Source: Triplophysa rosa
Lineage: Eukaryota; Chordata; Actinopteri; Cypriniformes; Nemacheilidae
Assembly: GCF_024868665.1 (NCBI RefSeq)
Contig: NC_079893.1
Span: forward strand, 13,494,613 to 13,558,612
Length of the DNA stretch: 64,000 nucleotides
Direction: 5' to 3'
The notes under the pieces are model-generated. The model did no database searches. It saw only the letters and a list, made by a program, of their open reading frames with translations, and was not told the origin of the DNA. Of the stretch, positions 1 through 12,700 are shown piece after piece. A program made the position numbers and the translations under genes. The stretch's first letter is position 1. Every line of letters starts with the position of its first letter.

Positions 1-466
1 TCTATAATACAGAAGCCGTTGTTCTGCTTTACAAAGTCCAACTAGATATAAATCACTGCATTAAAAGTTTGTATTCTTGAATAGCTGGCTTAATAGAAAA
101 TAAGCAATAATGTGAATAAGAATTAATTAATTCGAAATTTTATCAAAACATTAATTTAAAAATGTATCCGTCATGTTTATGTGCAGTATACAGTGCTCAG
201 CGTAAATAAACCCCCTTTGAGAAGTAACATTTTAAACAATATCTCAATGAACAAAATCAATTTCCAAAATGTTGACAAGACTAAGTTTTATATATAATCT
301 GTTTAACTTATAACATAAGGTTTATAATATAACTTAGAGAACAAAATTTTCAGTTTTACTCAAATTAGGGTGATGCAAAAATGAGTACACCCCACTGAAA
401 GTCTCTGGAGCAAAGCTAAATTTTAGACTACATAGTATGTGTAATTTAACAAGAATTCAACCACTG

Positions 467-2618
467 TGATTTTCTGAGCCCTTTTCCTCACTCTGGATGT
501 ATACAGTTCTTGGAGGGTGGGCAGGGGAGCACCAATGATCTTTTCAGCAGTCCGAACCGTCCTCTGTAGTCTTCTGATGTCTGACTTTGTGGCTGAGCCA
601 AACCCCAGACAGTGATGGATGAGGACAGACTCTATGACAGCTGAGTAAAAGGGGGTTTCTCCTGAAGTCCACAATCTTCTCCACTGTTTTAAGTGTGTTC
701 AGCTCCAAGTTGTTATGACTGCACCAGACAGCCAGCTGCTCAGCCTCCTGTCTGTACGCAGACTCATCACCATCCTGGATGAGGCCAATGAGTGTGGTGT
801 CATCTGCGAACTTCATAAGTCTGACAGAAGGGTCCTGGGCAGTGCAGTCATTTGTGTACAGGGAGAAGAGCTGTGGGGAGAGAACTCACCCCTGGGGGGC
901 GCCAGTGCTGATTGTGCGGGTGCTGGATGTGAGTTTCCCCATTCTCACTAACTGCTGCCTGTCTGTCAGAAAGCTGGTGATCCACTGACAGATAGAGCCA
1001 GGAACAGATAGCTGGGTTAACTTTGTCTGGAGCAGTGATGGGATGATGGTGTTGAAAGCAGAGCTGAAGTCCACAAACAGGATCCTCACATAGGTCCCTG
1101 GTCTATCCAGATGTTTCAGGACAAAATGCAGCCCCATGTTAACTGCATCCTCAACAGACCTGTTTGCTCTGTAGGCAAACTGCAGGGGGTCCAGTAAGGG
1201 TTCTGTGATGTCCTTCAGATAAGCCAGTACCAGTCTCTCGAATGACTTCATGACCACAGATGTGAGAGCGACGGGTCTGTAGACATTCAGTCCTGTGATT
1301 TTGGGTTTCTTTGGGATGGGGATTATGGTGGAGCACTTGAAACAGGAAGGAACTGTGCACAGCTCCAGTGATCTGTTGAAGATCTGAGAGAAGATGAAGG
1401 CCAGTTGAATAGCACAGCTTTTAAGACAGGCTGGGGAGATACCATCTGGGCCTGGTGCTTTTCTTGTCTTTTGTTTCCTAAAGACTCTGCACACATCCTC
1501 TTCACTGATCTGAAGTGCAGGAGGTGGGGTGACTGAAGGTGATAGGTGTTGTGTAGAGAGAATGTCAGAGTTGGTGTGAGGTGTAAAGTTAGCATTTTCA
1601 AATCTGCAGTAAAAGTCATTCAGATCATTGACCAGGTGTTGATTGCCTGCAAAATTGGGGGATGGTGGCTTGTAGTTGGTGATGTCTTTAAGGCCTTTCC
1701 ACACAGACGCAGGGTCGTTGGCTGAAAACCGGTTTTCCAACTTTTTAGAGTAGTTTCTCTTAGCCACTCTGATCTCCTTTGTCAATGTGTTCCTAGCCTG
1801 CTTGTACAAGACTTTGTCCCATTTTCTGTAGGCATCCTCCTTGGCTTGGCGAATCTGTCTGAGTTTTGCTGAGAACCATGGTTTATCATTGTTGTATTTT
1901 AAGGAAGTCCTGGTAGGAATGCACAAATCCTCACAGAAACTGATGTATGATGTTACAGTCTCTGTGAGCTCGTCCAGATCGCTGGTAGCAGCTTCAAAAA
2001 CACTCCAATCGGTGCACTCGAAACAGGCTTGTAAGGCCCGCTCTGTTTCGTTGGTCCATCTTTTAACAGTCCTTACCATAGGTTTGGCAGCTTTTAGTTT
2101 CTGCCTGTAGGCTGGGATAAGGTGAACCAGGCAGTGATCAGACAGTCCTAATGCTGCTCTAGGGACAGAGCGATATGCATTCTTTATTGTGGCGTAGCAA
2201 TGGTCCAAAATATTTTTGTCTCTGGTAGGGCATGTGATGTGTTGTCTGTATTTTGGCAGCTCGAGTGTAAGTTTTGCCTGATTAAAGTCGCCAAGAATAA
2301 TAATAACAGAGTCCGGATGTTGTTGCTCAGTGTCCGTGATGTAATCGGTGAGCTGTTGTAACGCCACGCTCACGTGCGCTTGCGGTGGAATGTAAACACA
2401 CATGAGAATGAACGAGGAAAACGCTCATGGCGAGTAAAAGGGCTTACAGTTAATGAAGAGTGCTTCTAGGTCGAGACAGCACATCTTCTTCATCACTGTT
2501 GTATCTGTACAAAACTTTTCATTCATGTAGAAACATACCCCACCACCGCGCGATTTCCCCGTTGATTCTGCGTCGCGGTCCGCTCTGAACTGCTGGTAGC
2601 CGGGCAGATGTAGCGCGC
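467..2618 (-). mobile_element. Non-LTR retrotransposon fragment (endonuclease plus reverse transcriptase)
   Basis: Reading the minus strand from 2618 down, the fragment starts inside an apurinic-type endonuclease (GDFN near 2290, ALGLSDHCL near 2130), passes a linker and enters a reverse transcriptase with GPDGISPACLK, FVDFSSAFNTI, TGAPQG and FADDTT. The long open stretch is 886-2403 and the FADD part follows in another frame near 544-816. A deletion of about 200 bp relative to the copy at 15 kb removes sequence after FRRNP. The 5' end is truncated, and the 3' end stops at a motif that is internal in the 15-kb copy, so there is no tail. It resembles fish LINEs of the CR1/L2/Rex group. Insertion into the Tc1 element came after that element had settled. 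Confidence 0.88.
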
Positions 2619-2630
2619 TGTGTCACAAGA

Positions 2631-3632
2631 ATGTCACAAGACCTGAGAAAGAAAATAATTTCTTTACACCAGAAAGGTGAAGGCTACAAGAATATCAGCA
2701 AAGCTTTACTTATCAGTCAGAATACTGTTGCAAAAGTAGTACAAAAATTAAAAAAAGATGGAACTGCAACCATCTCACAGAGACGTCCAGGTCGTCCACG
2801 GAAGTTAACACCTCGACAGGAGCGTCTTCTGATGAGAAGGGTTGAAGAAAACCTGCATGCAAGTTCACTGCAGTTATCTAAAGAAGTAGAAAGCCAAACT
2901 GGGTCGACTATTTCCCGCGACACAATACGGCGTACACTGCAGAGAAATGGTATGCATGGGTGCCGACCACGAAAGAAGCCTCTCCTGAAGCCCAGGCACA
3001 AAAAAGCCCACCTAGAGATGCCAGGGCCCATGCTGACAAAGATGAAGACTCCTGGGACTCTGTACTCTGGAGTGATGAGACCAAGATAAATGTTTTTGGA
3101 ACTGATGGCTTCAAAACTGTATGGCGTCGCAAAGGTGAGGAATACAAAGAAAAATGCATGGTGCCTACAGTGAAACATGGTGGTGGCAGTGTCCTTATGT
3201 GGGGCTGCATGAGTGCTGCTGGTGTCGGGGAGCTGCATTTCATTGATGGCATCATGAATTCACAGATGTACTGCTCTATATTGAAAGAGAAGATGCTACC
3301 ATCACTCCGTGCCCTTGGTCATCGTGCACTTTTCCAACATGGCAATGATCCTAAACACACATTTAAGGCCACTGTTGGATTTCTGAAGAAGAACAGGGTG
3401 AAAGTGATTCAGTGGCCAAGTATGTCTCCTGATCTGAACCCAATCAAACACCTATGGGGAATTCTGAAGAGACAAGTTTAGCATCACTCTCCATCCAGCA
3501 TCCAGTCTCTAAAAGAGGTCATTCTTGAAGAATGGAAAAAGATAGATGTTGAAAAATGTCGCCAACTTGTTTATTCTATGCCTAGAACACTTGGTGCTGT
3601 CATTAAAAATCATGGAGGCCACACAATGTACT
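2631..3632 (+). pseudogene. Tc1-like transposase, inactivated
   Basis: The first frame, 2631-3089, starts MSQDLRKKI and carries the paired-like helix-turn-helix DNA-binding region with a GRPRKL hook. The catalytic half continues in a second frame (open to 3481) after a frameshift near 3020-3030, with WSDETK, HGNDPKH, MSPDLNPIKHLWG, then a stop TAG at 3479-3481, followed by readable C-terminal sequence (SLKEVILEEWKKI) to a final stop near 3632. Known Tc1 transposases use Asp-Asp-Glu. Here the first Asp (WSDE) remains, but the second is Gly (HGN instead of the usual DN) and the Glu is Lys (PIKHLW instead of PIENLW). With a frameshift, a stop and two catalytic losses it cannot be active. Confidence 0.92.
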
Positions 3633-3961
3633 AGATGTAGTATTTTTTTGTTGTGGGGACTCATTTACGCTGAGCACTGTATGTCTGACATCCACGACCC
3701 AGCCGTTCTGTGATTGGGCGTTTGCAAGGATTCCTGGGTAGGTAACTTCAGTGGAGTCTGCATCAATGAATAGCATCATCCGCCTGCAAACCCGGAGGCT
3801 GCACTTTCAGGACCGCATTTCTGAAGTATGGACGACAATAATAGTGCGAGTATCAAATGTGAATCATATTTTTTAATTTAATTGAAAAGTTAATGCAGCC
3901 GAAGTGAGTTGATCGTGAGATGCTAAATAGTCTTGAATGCACTATATAGCCACAATATAAG

Positions 3962-4528
3962 TGTCATGGCTCTGCTTCATTTAGTCATGTTTTTCTTGGT
4001 CCTGTAGCAGATCCATGACAAAGTCTTTGGTTAGGTGTGGAGAGAAACATATTATTGTTCTTTTGACAATAATATGCGTTCTCTCCAGTGTCTCGTCATT
4101 GGCCCCGCTCCTCTCGTTTCCTTGTTATCTTTCCCTGAGTGTTTGATGTTCCACACCTGCCCTTGCTCGTTATCCCTCGTTTGTCTTCCCCTATATATAC
4201 ACCCTCATGTTTCTTTGTCTTGTGCTGTTGGATTACGTTGTATGTGCTTGTTGGAGTGTTACCTTGTATTTCATCGTGTCTCGTACCCTGAGTGTGATTC
4301 CTGTTTTCCTGTTCCTGTTCTTGAAGTTCTTGTCAGTCTAGTAAGTGTCAGTTTAGTTTATGTCTAGTGTGTTTATCCCAGTTTATTGTTAGTTAGTCTA
4401 CGTCCAGTTAGTATTCTTGTGAGTTGTTATACCCCATTGTGGGTCTTTGTTTTTGTGTTTTAAAATAAATATTCTTGTTGTTACCCCTGAACGCTGCCTG
4501 CAATTGGGTTCTTCCTCACCTCCTGACA
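3962..4528 (+). mobile_element. Solo LTR, family A, copy 1
   Basis: It begins TGTCATGG and ends CTGACA (TG...CA), flanked by a perfect 5-bp direct repeat ATAAG at 3957-3961 and 4529-4533. It contains a TATA-like run near 4193 and an AATAAA signal near 4463, as in an LTR promoter and polyadenylation unit. An internal inverted repeat near 4040-4086 (GAGAGAAACATATTATTGT and its partner) can form a hairpin. No internal retroelement sequence adjoins it. Related copies are at 39416, 44202 and 46856. Confidence 0.9.
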
Positions 4529-4533
4529 ATAAG

Positions 4534-5672
4534 CTTCTAATGCTGTAAAACGAGTTGTAAGTATAGTCGTTTAACGAAACCGTAGCACGACTGGCAAGCT
4601 TATGTTGATTTAGTGACTATGGGATGATTATTTATCCTAGGCCTAACCAGCATAATGTTGCACTTCGTTGTGAAACCTTGCTAATTATACTCATTGTTTT
4701 AACATTTTAAGTAATTTAAATTAATCTTAATGGTTTAATTGTCACGTGCTCATAGTCAATCTGGTTACCCCACGATGCATGTTACTTCATTTTGACATTA
4801 TTTTTATATTATTGTATGTTACATTTGACATCATAATTCACTGTTAAAATACCACGTGCTAGATTTTGTCATGTACTGGGTAGTCTATATGAAGTGATTT
4901 CAAGGACAGAGCTCAGTGCAGGCAATAGTATGACAAAAGATTAATAAATAAATGTGTTAAGTAACTTTACTAGGCTTTTGGTCACAAAGATCTTTTAAAT
5001 ATGAAATTTTAAAATTAGAGTTCAACAATGTTCATTATTTCATTCTCTTCTCTCTCTTTCTCTCTTAGGTGTCAATAAATGAAGTAATCAATACTTTATA
5101 GTCATCAATGAAGTTGGTGAATTAAAAGAAGTTGGTCATTAAAGAAGTGGTGCATGAATGTTTCATGTAAAAAAGTGTGTTCAACTGTTAATTTGTTATT
5201 TTATAAAATATACACAATCTTAAATCTACCCTGAGTCATCCTGTGTATTCATTCTGTACTTGTCTGCTTTGTACTGTGTCTTCAATGTGGTTAATCTAGT
5301 GACTGAAAAGGCTATACCATGATTTATTGTTTATTTTACTTGATGTGTTGTTATATTATGCTAGTTAGTCACTATAATTACACAACATTAAGATGGTAGC
5401 AATAAGGTTTACTTGTAAGAAATAAAGTAGTTGGGTGTAATAAACCTTTAAAAAACACTTAAGTAGTTCGAATTGGGTGGAAATACTGTCCTGTACAATT
5501 TTTTCGATCTAAAAAACTAGGGTCCCTGCGGTTCTCCGAACTCTGATTTGGTAGACGGCGCTGTCTCAAAAAAAGTGCGGTCCCAGCAGTGCAGGTCCAT
5601 GGAATGCACTCAATGCACGGCCACTTTCGCGTTTACACTCAGGAGGTGAAAACACATCCGCTGCCCCACCAG
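4534..5672. other. No gene recognised
   Basis: AT-rich sequence with a short pyrimidine run near 5045-5067. Nothing coding or clearly repeat-derived was recognised. The stretch from about 5510 to 5672 is more GC-rich and adjoins the next element; it may be the damaged left edge of module A, but no terminal repeat is visible. Confidence 0.5.
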
Positions 5673-6394
5673 CAGTGTTGCCAACTTGGCGACTTTGTCG
5701 CTATAATTAGCGACTTTTCAGACCCCTTTAGCGACTTGTTTTTCAAAAAGCGACTAATCTAGCTACTTTCTGAATAAGCGAAACATTCTGCTTTACTTCT
5801 ACTGCCCCGCGAGAGCGAGTTTTTGCCTTCCCCACGCAGCACCGCCTCTCTGTCTACTCTGTACAGTTTGAGCGCCCACCAGAGAGAAGCAGCTGAAGAC
5901 TGCACTGACGCGTGAATGAGATTTGCAGTTTGCATGTACAAACAGTGTTTCCAAGAACTAATCACTTATTGACCTTGTTTGAGCATTTATGATTACAAAA
6001 CGTGATGAAACGCCACGACTATGTACGTGTAAACATGAACACAGACGGATTTTAGCTGTTCAATTAAAATGACTGCTTGTGTGTAGTTTTAAGGGGTTGA
6101 GTTCACTGACTATTACATAGTTTTTGTTGTCTGCCAACAGAAACACAAAAATAATTTAGCATTAAAAATTATAGATTTAAGAACCTATTTATTGTGCATT
6201 TGGGTGAATTGTTTTAATATAATACTATATACGACAGCTCAGAGAGTAGAGATATGAAGCAGACCTGAAGCGCTTAGCTTACTATGTGATGATGTCGCGG
6301 ATATGCAAATTAGCACGTGACGTCATCTGGCGACATTTAGCGACTTTTCGGGCAGGCTTTAGCTACTTTCCATTAAAAAGAGTTGGCAGCACTG
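5673..6394 (+). mobile_element. hAT-type non-autonomous element
   Basis: Terminal inverted repeats CAGTGTTGCCAACTT (start) and CAGTGCTGCCAACT (reverse complement of the end) are flanked by a perfect 8-bp duplication CCCACCAG at 5665-5672 and 6395-6402, the hAT signature length. GCGACTTTT-like motifs recur near both ends. No transposase is encoded. Confidence 0.93.
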
Positions 6395-6700
6395 CCCACC
6401 AGAAGCCATTCATCTCTACCTAGAGCTGTGAACATGACAGAGGAGAAGATTAATATTTGTACTCGCTGCTTAGGCTACACAAAGTTCGCCGGATTACAAT
6501 AAATGATGTTCGTCAGCATTAGATATTCTAAACGTAAAACAAGAAATATGTTATTGACAAGAGACGCGGATCATCTACATTTAAATAAAGCTTTACAAGC
6601 GGTGTTCCTGTAATTTACCGTAAACCACTCAATAAGCGCGCATCTGAACCTAAACGGCGGCTGGCTTGACCGTGTATTTTCAAACCGCGGCTGGCTTGAC

Positions 6701-9700
6701 CGCAGTGAAACATCGCTAAGTTCTTTGGTGTTTGTGAAAGAACTATCCGATATAGAATGTCGCAAAATGGTTTAAGGTAAGCAAGCAGCTCTTATTGTAG
6801 CGTATTCAGTTCTCACTAGTGATGGGAGAAACTAGCTTTTCGAAGCTTTGAATCAATTGAACTAATTGCTTCGCATTCGCAAAATATTTCACGTTTTCGA
6901 AGTGTTCAAAACAGATCACGCTTGGCTTGTGCCAATTAAGTTACTGGCAAAAATGTTGTCAAAGCATCGAGATCTCAGGCCAAATTCAATGTCATATCAT
7001 ACAAATCTATTTCTAATGTTTTTATTAAATTGGCCGTGTTCAGACTTGACTTCTTTTTCGAAGCTGCTAGCGTCTGTTTTACACTATAATCCTATGGAGT
7101 AAACGTATTCTGCAGCTCAGGGCATCAATTTTAAATTGAAAAATGTTAAACTTTTCTGAAAAAATGCAATACGTCAAGCTCCTTTTGATAGCTAACCAAT
7201 GACAAGCGCGTAGTGTGTTGTTTCCATTACAACATGCGAGGGAGGTGATTTGGTTCGAGCAGGATCAAGCTCGAAAAAATAAAATGGTGGCCGAAACGCC
7301 GGTTGGAGGATAGTTTTGTATAAATGTAAGTTGAACTTTCACTTTCAATAACTTTTGATTGCATTTCTATCGAGAAATTTGTATTATAATTTTTAAATAT
7401 GTGATTAGTTATTCCAAATAACTAATCACAGAAAAGCGAGCAGCTAAAGTATACAGGTAGTGTTATAAATCTAGTTAAGGACAATGTTGAAATAATTTTT
7501 AAAATGGATTATTGTTAGATAAAACAAACTTTGTATTTATACATGCTCCAAAGCACTGATTTGAATAAAATATTTGTGAAGGTTTTGAAGCTTCATGAAG
7601 CTTGCAGTGTTTCAAAAGTACCCATCACTGGTTTTCACATTTACTGGTGCTTTATTTCTGTTTGCTGTGTGGTTGATGATGATTTTGTGGTTTTATTGTC
7701 TTAAGGGTGAAAGACCTGTTCTCAGCTTTGGAGGACGCTGAACTAGATGCTCTGGTCAAAGACACACTTCGATGTAACCGAAACGCTGGGTATAAGATTG
7801 TGTTTCGATATCTCTCTACTCAGGGAGTTTGTGTACAGAGTAAGGCAGATTTTGTACCTTGACATATGAGCCACTTCGCAAGATGTAAACACTGGTCTAA
7901 AAGACCTTCCAGTTTCAGTTTTTATTTGTATTATTATATCTTACATATACAATATATTTGAATCCTAAAGATATTTTTTAACATTTTTAATTGGTTATAA
8001 ATATTCGCTTGGTTGCATTTTGTTCAATCGTTTCTGTAGTGAAACAGGAAGTTCCTTGGGACCAGCATTAAACAAGCGTTGATTGTGGCATCCAAAGTGG
8101 TCTATAGTGAACCAGATGCGGTTTAAGGTTGATTAGTTTAATGGGTATTGGCTGTAGGTTCACTTTTAAGGAAACATCCCAACAAAGTTAAACTAAAGTT
8201 AATACACTATTAATTTTATGCACTTAGTTTTTGCACTGACTGTGCAAAAGGTTAACTGTATTCATACTTATGTGATGTAAAATAGGAATGTATAATCCAC
8301 ATATATTGATTAATTTACTGTTTTAGGAATACGTGTTCAGGAATCCATGAGACGTGTGGATCCTCAGGGTGTCCTAATGCGCAGTCTTCAACTGAACCCC
8401 CGGAGGCGTAGAAAATATTCGGTCCCTGGACCCAACAGTTTGTGGCACATTGATGCTAACCATAAGCTAATAAGGTATGCTTAAAACCGTATGAATTATG
8501 TATGCTTTTATCATAATTTTCAGGAAGTGTTTTTGGTAATACTGAAGAGGAAAGGTCTGTACAGTTGAACAAAAGAAACTGAAAGCATAAAGATGTCACT
8601 GGTGGGATCTGTTTGTTGGTTAATTAATTGCAGCTCAAGATGTTTTATTACTTTATCACAGTGGTAGTGGAGCTTCCTTAGCATTACATTTCATTACACA
8701 CATGGGCAATTCCAACATTATGGATGTGACATAAAAATTCTCACACAATGTATTTAAGAATATATCGAACCATTTGTTTATTTTTTACTAAACCCTTGTT
8801 GATAGTCTAAACATTAGAAAAATATCAGTCTATGAGCATTTTTTCTATTTTAATAAGGGGATATAAACAAGCATTATAGATTTGACAAAAAGGACACGGT
8901 TTGGGGTAGATGTAGGTTCAATTAAGGAAGGAAGGAGACAGGGTCTGCGTGGCTGGAACTCTTGAGATTTTAATGATAAAATAAAACAAGATACACTGTA
9001 AACCCGGATAAGTAGAATCTACTTAAAAAAATCAAGGTAACTCGTTGCCTTAAAATTTTTAAGTAATGAAGTATTAGTTGAATAAGTGAAGTGGACTACG
9101 TTCAATGTACTTGAGCCCATAATGGAATGGAATAGAACATTTAAGTTGAATGTACTAATAACCGAGTTACAGTAACTGAAGATACTTAGTTTAAACAATC
9201 ATTCCCCACCCATTTATTTAACTCAGCTTGTTAAGTAAGCATTACTCCATTACCAATTCAACTAAACTGTATATTCTAACTGACCCAACTTAACTTTTTT
9301 AGTTCCTGAAACTCAAAATATGTCTTTCAATCAATAGAGCCGTGTAAAATACATACATACAACTGCAACATTACATTGATCCAATTTTTTGTATTGAACA
9401 TGTCTTTTTTTCAGCATCAAAAGAAACGATAATACACAATAATACGCAGCAGAGCCATTTACGTACTGGACCCCACCTGTTAACTCACACACAGTGTTCT
9501 TGACATTATGCATACAGGCAGTTATTTTCATACCTCATTTACAGATCAACTAGCAAAACCTGGCAAACTAATGTAATGGGTGGCAAGTAATTACTCTGAG
9601 TTAGTTTAGCCAATTCAACTCCATTACACATAGGCTACTCAAAGTTTAAGAGAAGAAAGCATCTACCAGCAGGATAGCTCACATTACCAGTACATTTATT

Positions 9701-12700
9701 TACACCACATGTGTGTTCTTTCAAGCAAGAGTTGAAAATCAATTAACCTTTGTTTGTCGCATCAGGTCAGCCAAGACCTGCCCTGTGAGGCCCCTCTTTG
9801 CCTTGAAGATTTCCATGAGCCTGGGACTGTGATGGTCTAGGGCCTCGTAGAACTCCTGTCTCAGGCTCTTACCAACCACCCTACTGAACTCCAGACACAC
9901 CTGAAACATGTAAAAACAAAACATGTTCATGTTCAAATGAGTTGACACTATGATGTGATCTTTTTATGCAACAACCCAGTCTGCATGTGTTACTCTTTAA
10001 TACAATTTTGATGAGTACTACGAAGCAGAGGGGCTTGTAGAATACAGCATAAGAGACAAATCTATAGGCCTACCTGGTGTTCAGTAAAGAGAGCTGGCCA
10101 ACGTTGACATATCTGGGTGATGGCAGGCTTGTCCTTCACAACTTCATTCCTTCGAAGAGTGAATGTCAGATCCATCTTCTGCTTGATGAGGGCTCCATTT
10201 GGGGTTTTCTTTTTCATTTCGTCCACCATGAGCTGTCGAGCATGTCGAAAATTACCGTTAGCTAACAGTGTAAGGCCGGATTCACATTTCGCGTCTTTTC
10301 CGCGTGCATATTCGTTATTTTAAATGTAGACGCGCGGTAGCCGCGCGGAAATAGGGGCCGACGCGGTCGCGACGCTCATGCGGTGCGACGCGCTCTTTTT
10401 TTCAGGCGCATCGGCACCGCATCGAGATGAAAAGATCTCAACTTTTCAGAAAGGCGCAAGCGCACCGCAGGTCATGTGACAACAACCAACCAGCCAATAC
10501 AGACAAGCTCAATGAAGATGGAGACACAGATGATCACAGCATAACTAAATCTAGTAGCAGAGTTATTGCAAGGTATTTTCAGTGCATATAATCCAAATAT
10601 CCTTTGTTTATACCTCCTCGTCTCAACGGCTATCGTGGCCCATGGTTGCTTAGCAACGGCAGACGCTCTGCGTGCGCAACTGCCGGAGCGCTTTGTAAAA
10701 AAGGAGAAAGCAGCGCGTCTCGCGTTTTGCCGGTTTTAGACGCGAAATGTGAATCGAGCCTAAAGCGTCTGAAAAGAACTATTTGAAATAGGCTTGAACA
10801 CAATAGCCAACAAGCTAACATTAGCTAAATAACAAAAACTTGAAGAGGCATGACAGCTAAGAGTGGGACAGATAGCCAACTAACAAAGAATAAAAATAAA
10901 GAAAGAAAGAAATTAAAGCTAATTAGCTAACTAATAATGTGAGCTAGTGTGCACCAACTTACCAGGATGTTTGAAGTTCTGTGGCTAGCTGCTTCACCGT
11001 CTCAGCTCAACTTTAGCTGTCTGGAAGCAACAGAGTAAAATAGGTCAGAGTCGAGCGGACATATCAGCTCGGTGGCACATTAAAAGCATGTAGACATGAA
11101 GATTGCCTGCCGAGCAGTCTATTGTGTGACCGAGTACCGTACCCGGACACCGCGTCGGACGGTCGCCGGACACGTCGGCGCAAAGCTCAATTTCTATGAC
11201 CGGGCGGACTCCGCGTACTCGTACTCGGTGTCACACAATAGAATCCGCTTTTACAAGGCAGCTGGGATCTGCGCCAACTTACCGGGACGTTCGCAGGTCC
11301 GTGGCTGAGCTAACGATAGGTAGCTGCTTCAGGTGTCAGGCTCAGCTCAACTTGCATTAGCTGTCTGGGAGCGACATACAATTTCCGTTACTGGCGCTAG
11401 CTAACGTTACCAGTGAACACATACGTTAAGAGAGTGTGGGGCAGAGTTAGCTGGTTAGCTACCTTGCTAGCCTGTTAATAACTACCTAAGTTCGTTTTTT
11501 TAATAACTACAGTACTATAGAAATGAAACTTTGATATACAGATATATATCTGATAGATACGTTGAGTTATATCAAAGTTTCATTTCTATAGTGTTGTCCC
11601 CATGAAAAGATATAATAAAATATTTGTAAAAATGTGAGGGGTGTAGTCACTTTCGTGATATACTAGCTAAGTTACCTCAGCTAGCAGTCTGGACTGCAAC
11701 GGCATGCAACCAGTGCCAGGTTCCAACTTACCGTTTTGTGGCTGAACTCGGTTCATTCACCGAAGGCTTCAAACTTGGGTCGAACAACTTGCTTGCTATA
11801 ACGTCAGTTGTCGAAAATTTCAATACAGCTGAATTCTTTGAACTTTTGAGACAGAACAGAGACGGAACAGAACAAAGACAGAGTCATCAATGCGACTCTG
11901 TCAAAACTGGTATAAACTAGATTTTTGGCGGTTGCATGGGTGACGTCAATGCGTTGCTATTAGTAACAGGCAAAACTTGATGATATTGAGTTGTTTGAGC
12001 TCAAACACATAATTACAATAAGATAGGCCATTAAAAAGTACAGTTTACTCAGAATTCATAATTAATGTAAAGAAATGACACATGTTTAAGTAATACAAAC
12101 TCAGTTTGTTTGAGTAGAAACTATTGATTGGACTTAAAAACACAATTACAATAAGAAAGGACATGAAAAAGTTCAGCTTAATCAGAATTAACAAGTAATG
12201 TCAATAAATTAGACACATTTAAGTAATAAGAACTCAATCCGTTTGAGTTGAATCAAAATCTGGGTTTACAGTGTACAAAAGCACCATTGCACATTCACTC
12301 CGAATGTTCTTAGACATAGAATTCCTCTCGCTGTGTTGTCCTGCGTGTCTGCCGAGTTTCCAGCCGTTCTCTCTCTCCTTGTCCGCTGGAGCTGGCTTTT
12401 AACCATCTACTTACCTATCACTGGAAGGAGACACAGGTGTTCACAATGTGAACTTGACCTACTTAAACACTGTTCTTCTCCTGCCTCGCCCTTTCGGCAC
12501 AGACCTCGCTGAACCACGCCCCCCCCCCCCCTTGCCATAGTAGACGAAAAACTTTATTGACTTAATTTTCATGTGCCCATTTATGAAGAATATGTATATG
12601 GATGTGACAGTCCTGAAAATGGCACTTACCTGACTATGGAAAAATCATGCACTGAAAATGAAACAAATGCTTTAAAAACTTGAAGAGAGACCTCACATGG

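Larger units (their letters stand above)
191..3679 (+). mobile_element. Tc1/mariner-type transposon, split by a LINE
   Basis: Perfect 17-bp terminal inverted repeats (CAGTGCTCAGCGTAAAT at the left, its reverse complement at the right end) sit between TA dinucleotides at 189-190 and 3680-3681, the TA target duplication expected of Tc1/mariner. The transposase lies at 2631-3632. A minus-strand LINE fragment interrupts the 5' untranslated part from about 467 to 2618. Without it the element would be about 1.3-1.4 kb, slightly below the usual Tc1 length. Confidence 0.93.
8994..12273 (+). mobile_element. CACTG-ended (EnSpm/CACTA-like) element
   Basis: Starts CACTGTAAACCC and ends GGGTTTACAGTG, with TA on both sides (8992-8993, 12274-12275). 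Subterminal regions repeat short motifs such as AAGTAGA and CAACTCAAAC. No CACTA transposase is seen; instead it carries a SAMD3-like two-exon fragment, a Harbinger MITE and two small palindromes. About 3.3 kb. The superfamily call rests on the termini only. Confidence 0.78.
8911..12539 (-). mobile_element. Solo gypsy-like LTR (family B) split by a CACTA-like element
   Basis: The outer pieces 8911-8993 and 12274-12539 resemble the LTRs at 36581 and 50369 (GTTCAAT, GGAAGGAAGGAG, then an A-rich AATAAA region). A 5-bp duplication GTAGA flanks them at 8906-8910 and 12540-12544. The right terminus reads ...CCATA rather than ...CA, so one terminal base is mutated or the boundary is slightly off. 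It lies in the third intron of integrase A. Confidence 0.7.

Noticed and set aside
4035..4367. A 110-residue frame at 4.0-4.4 kb
   Set aside because: It lies wholly inside a solo LTR and similar frames appear in the other copies; no protein family resemblance.
5673..6394. Exon 1 of integrase A upstream of 6.4 kb
   Set aside because: No frame there resembles copy B exon 1, and the region is mostly a MITE; only the end of exon 1 before 6776 is supported.
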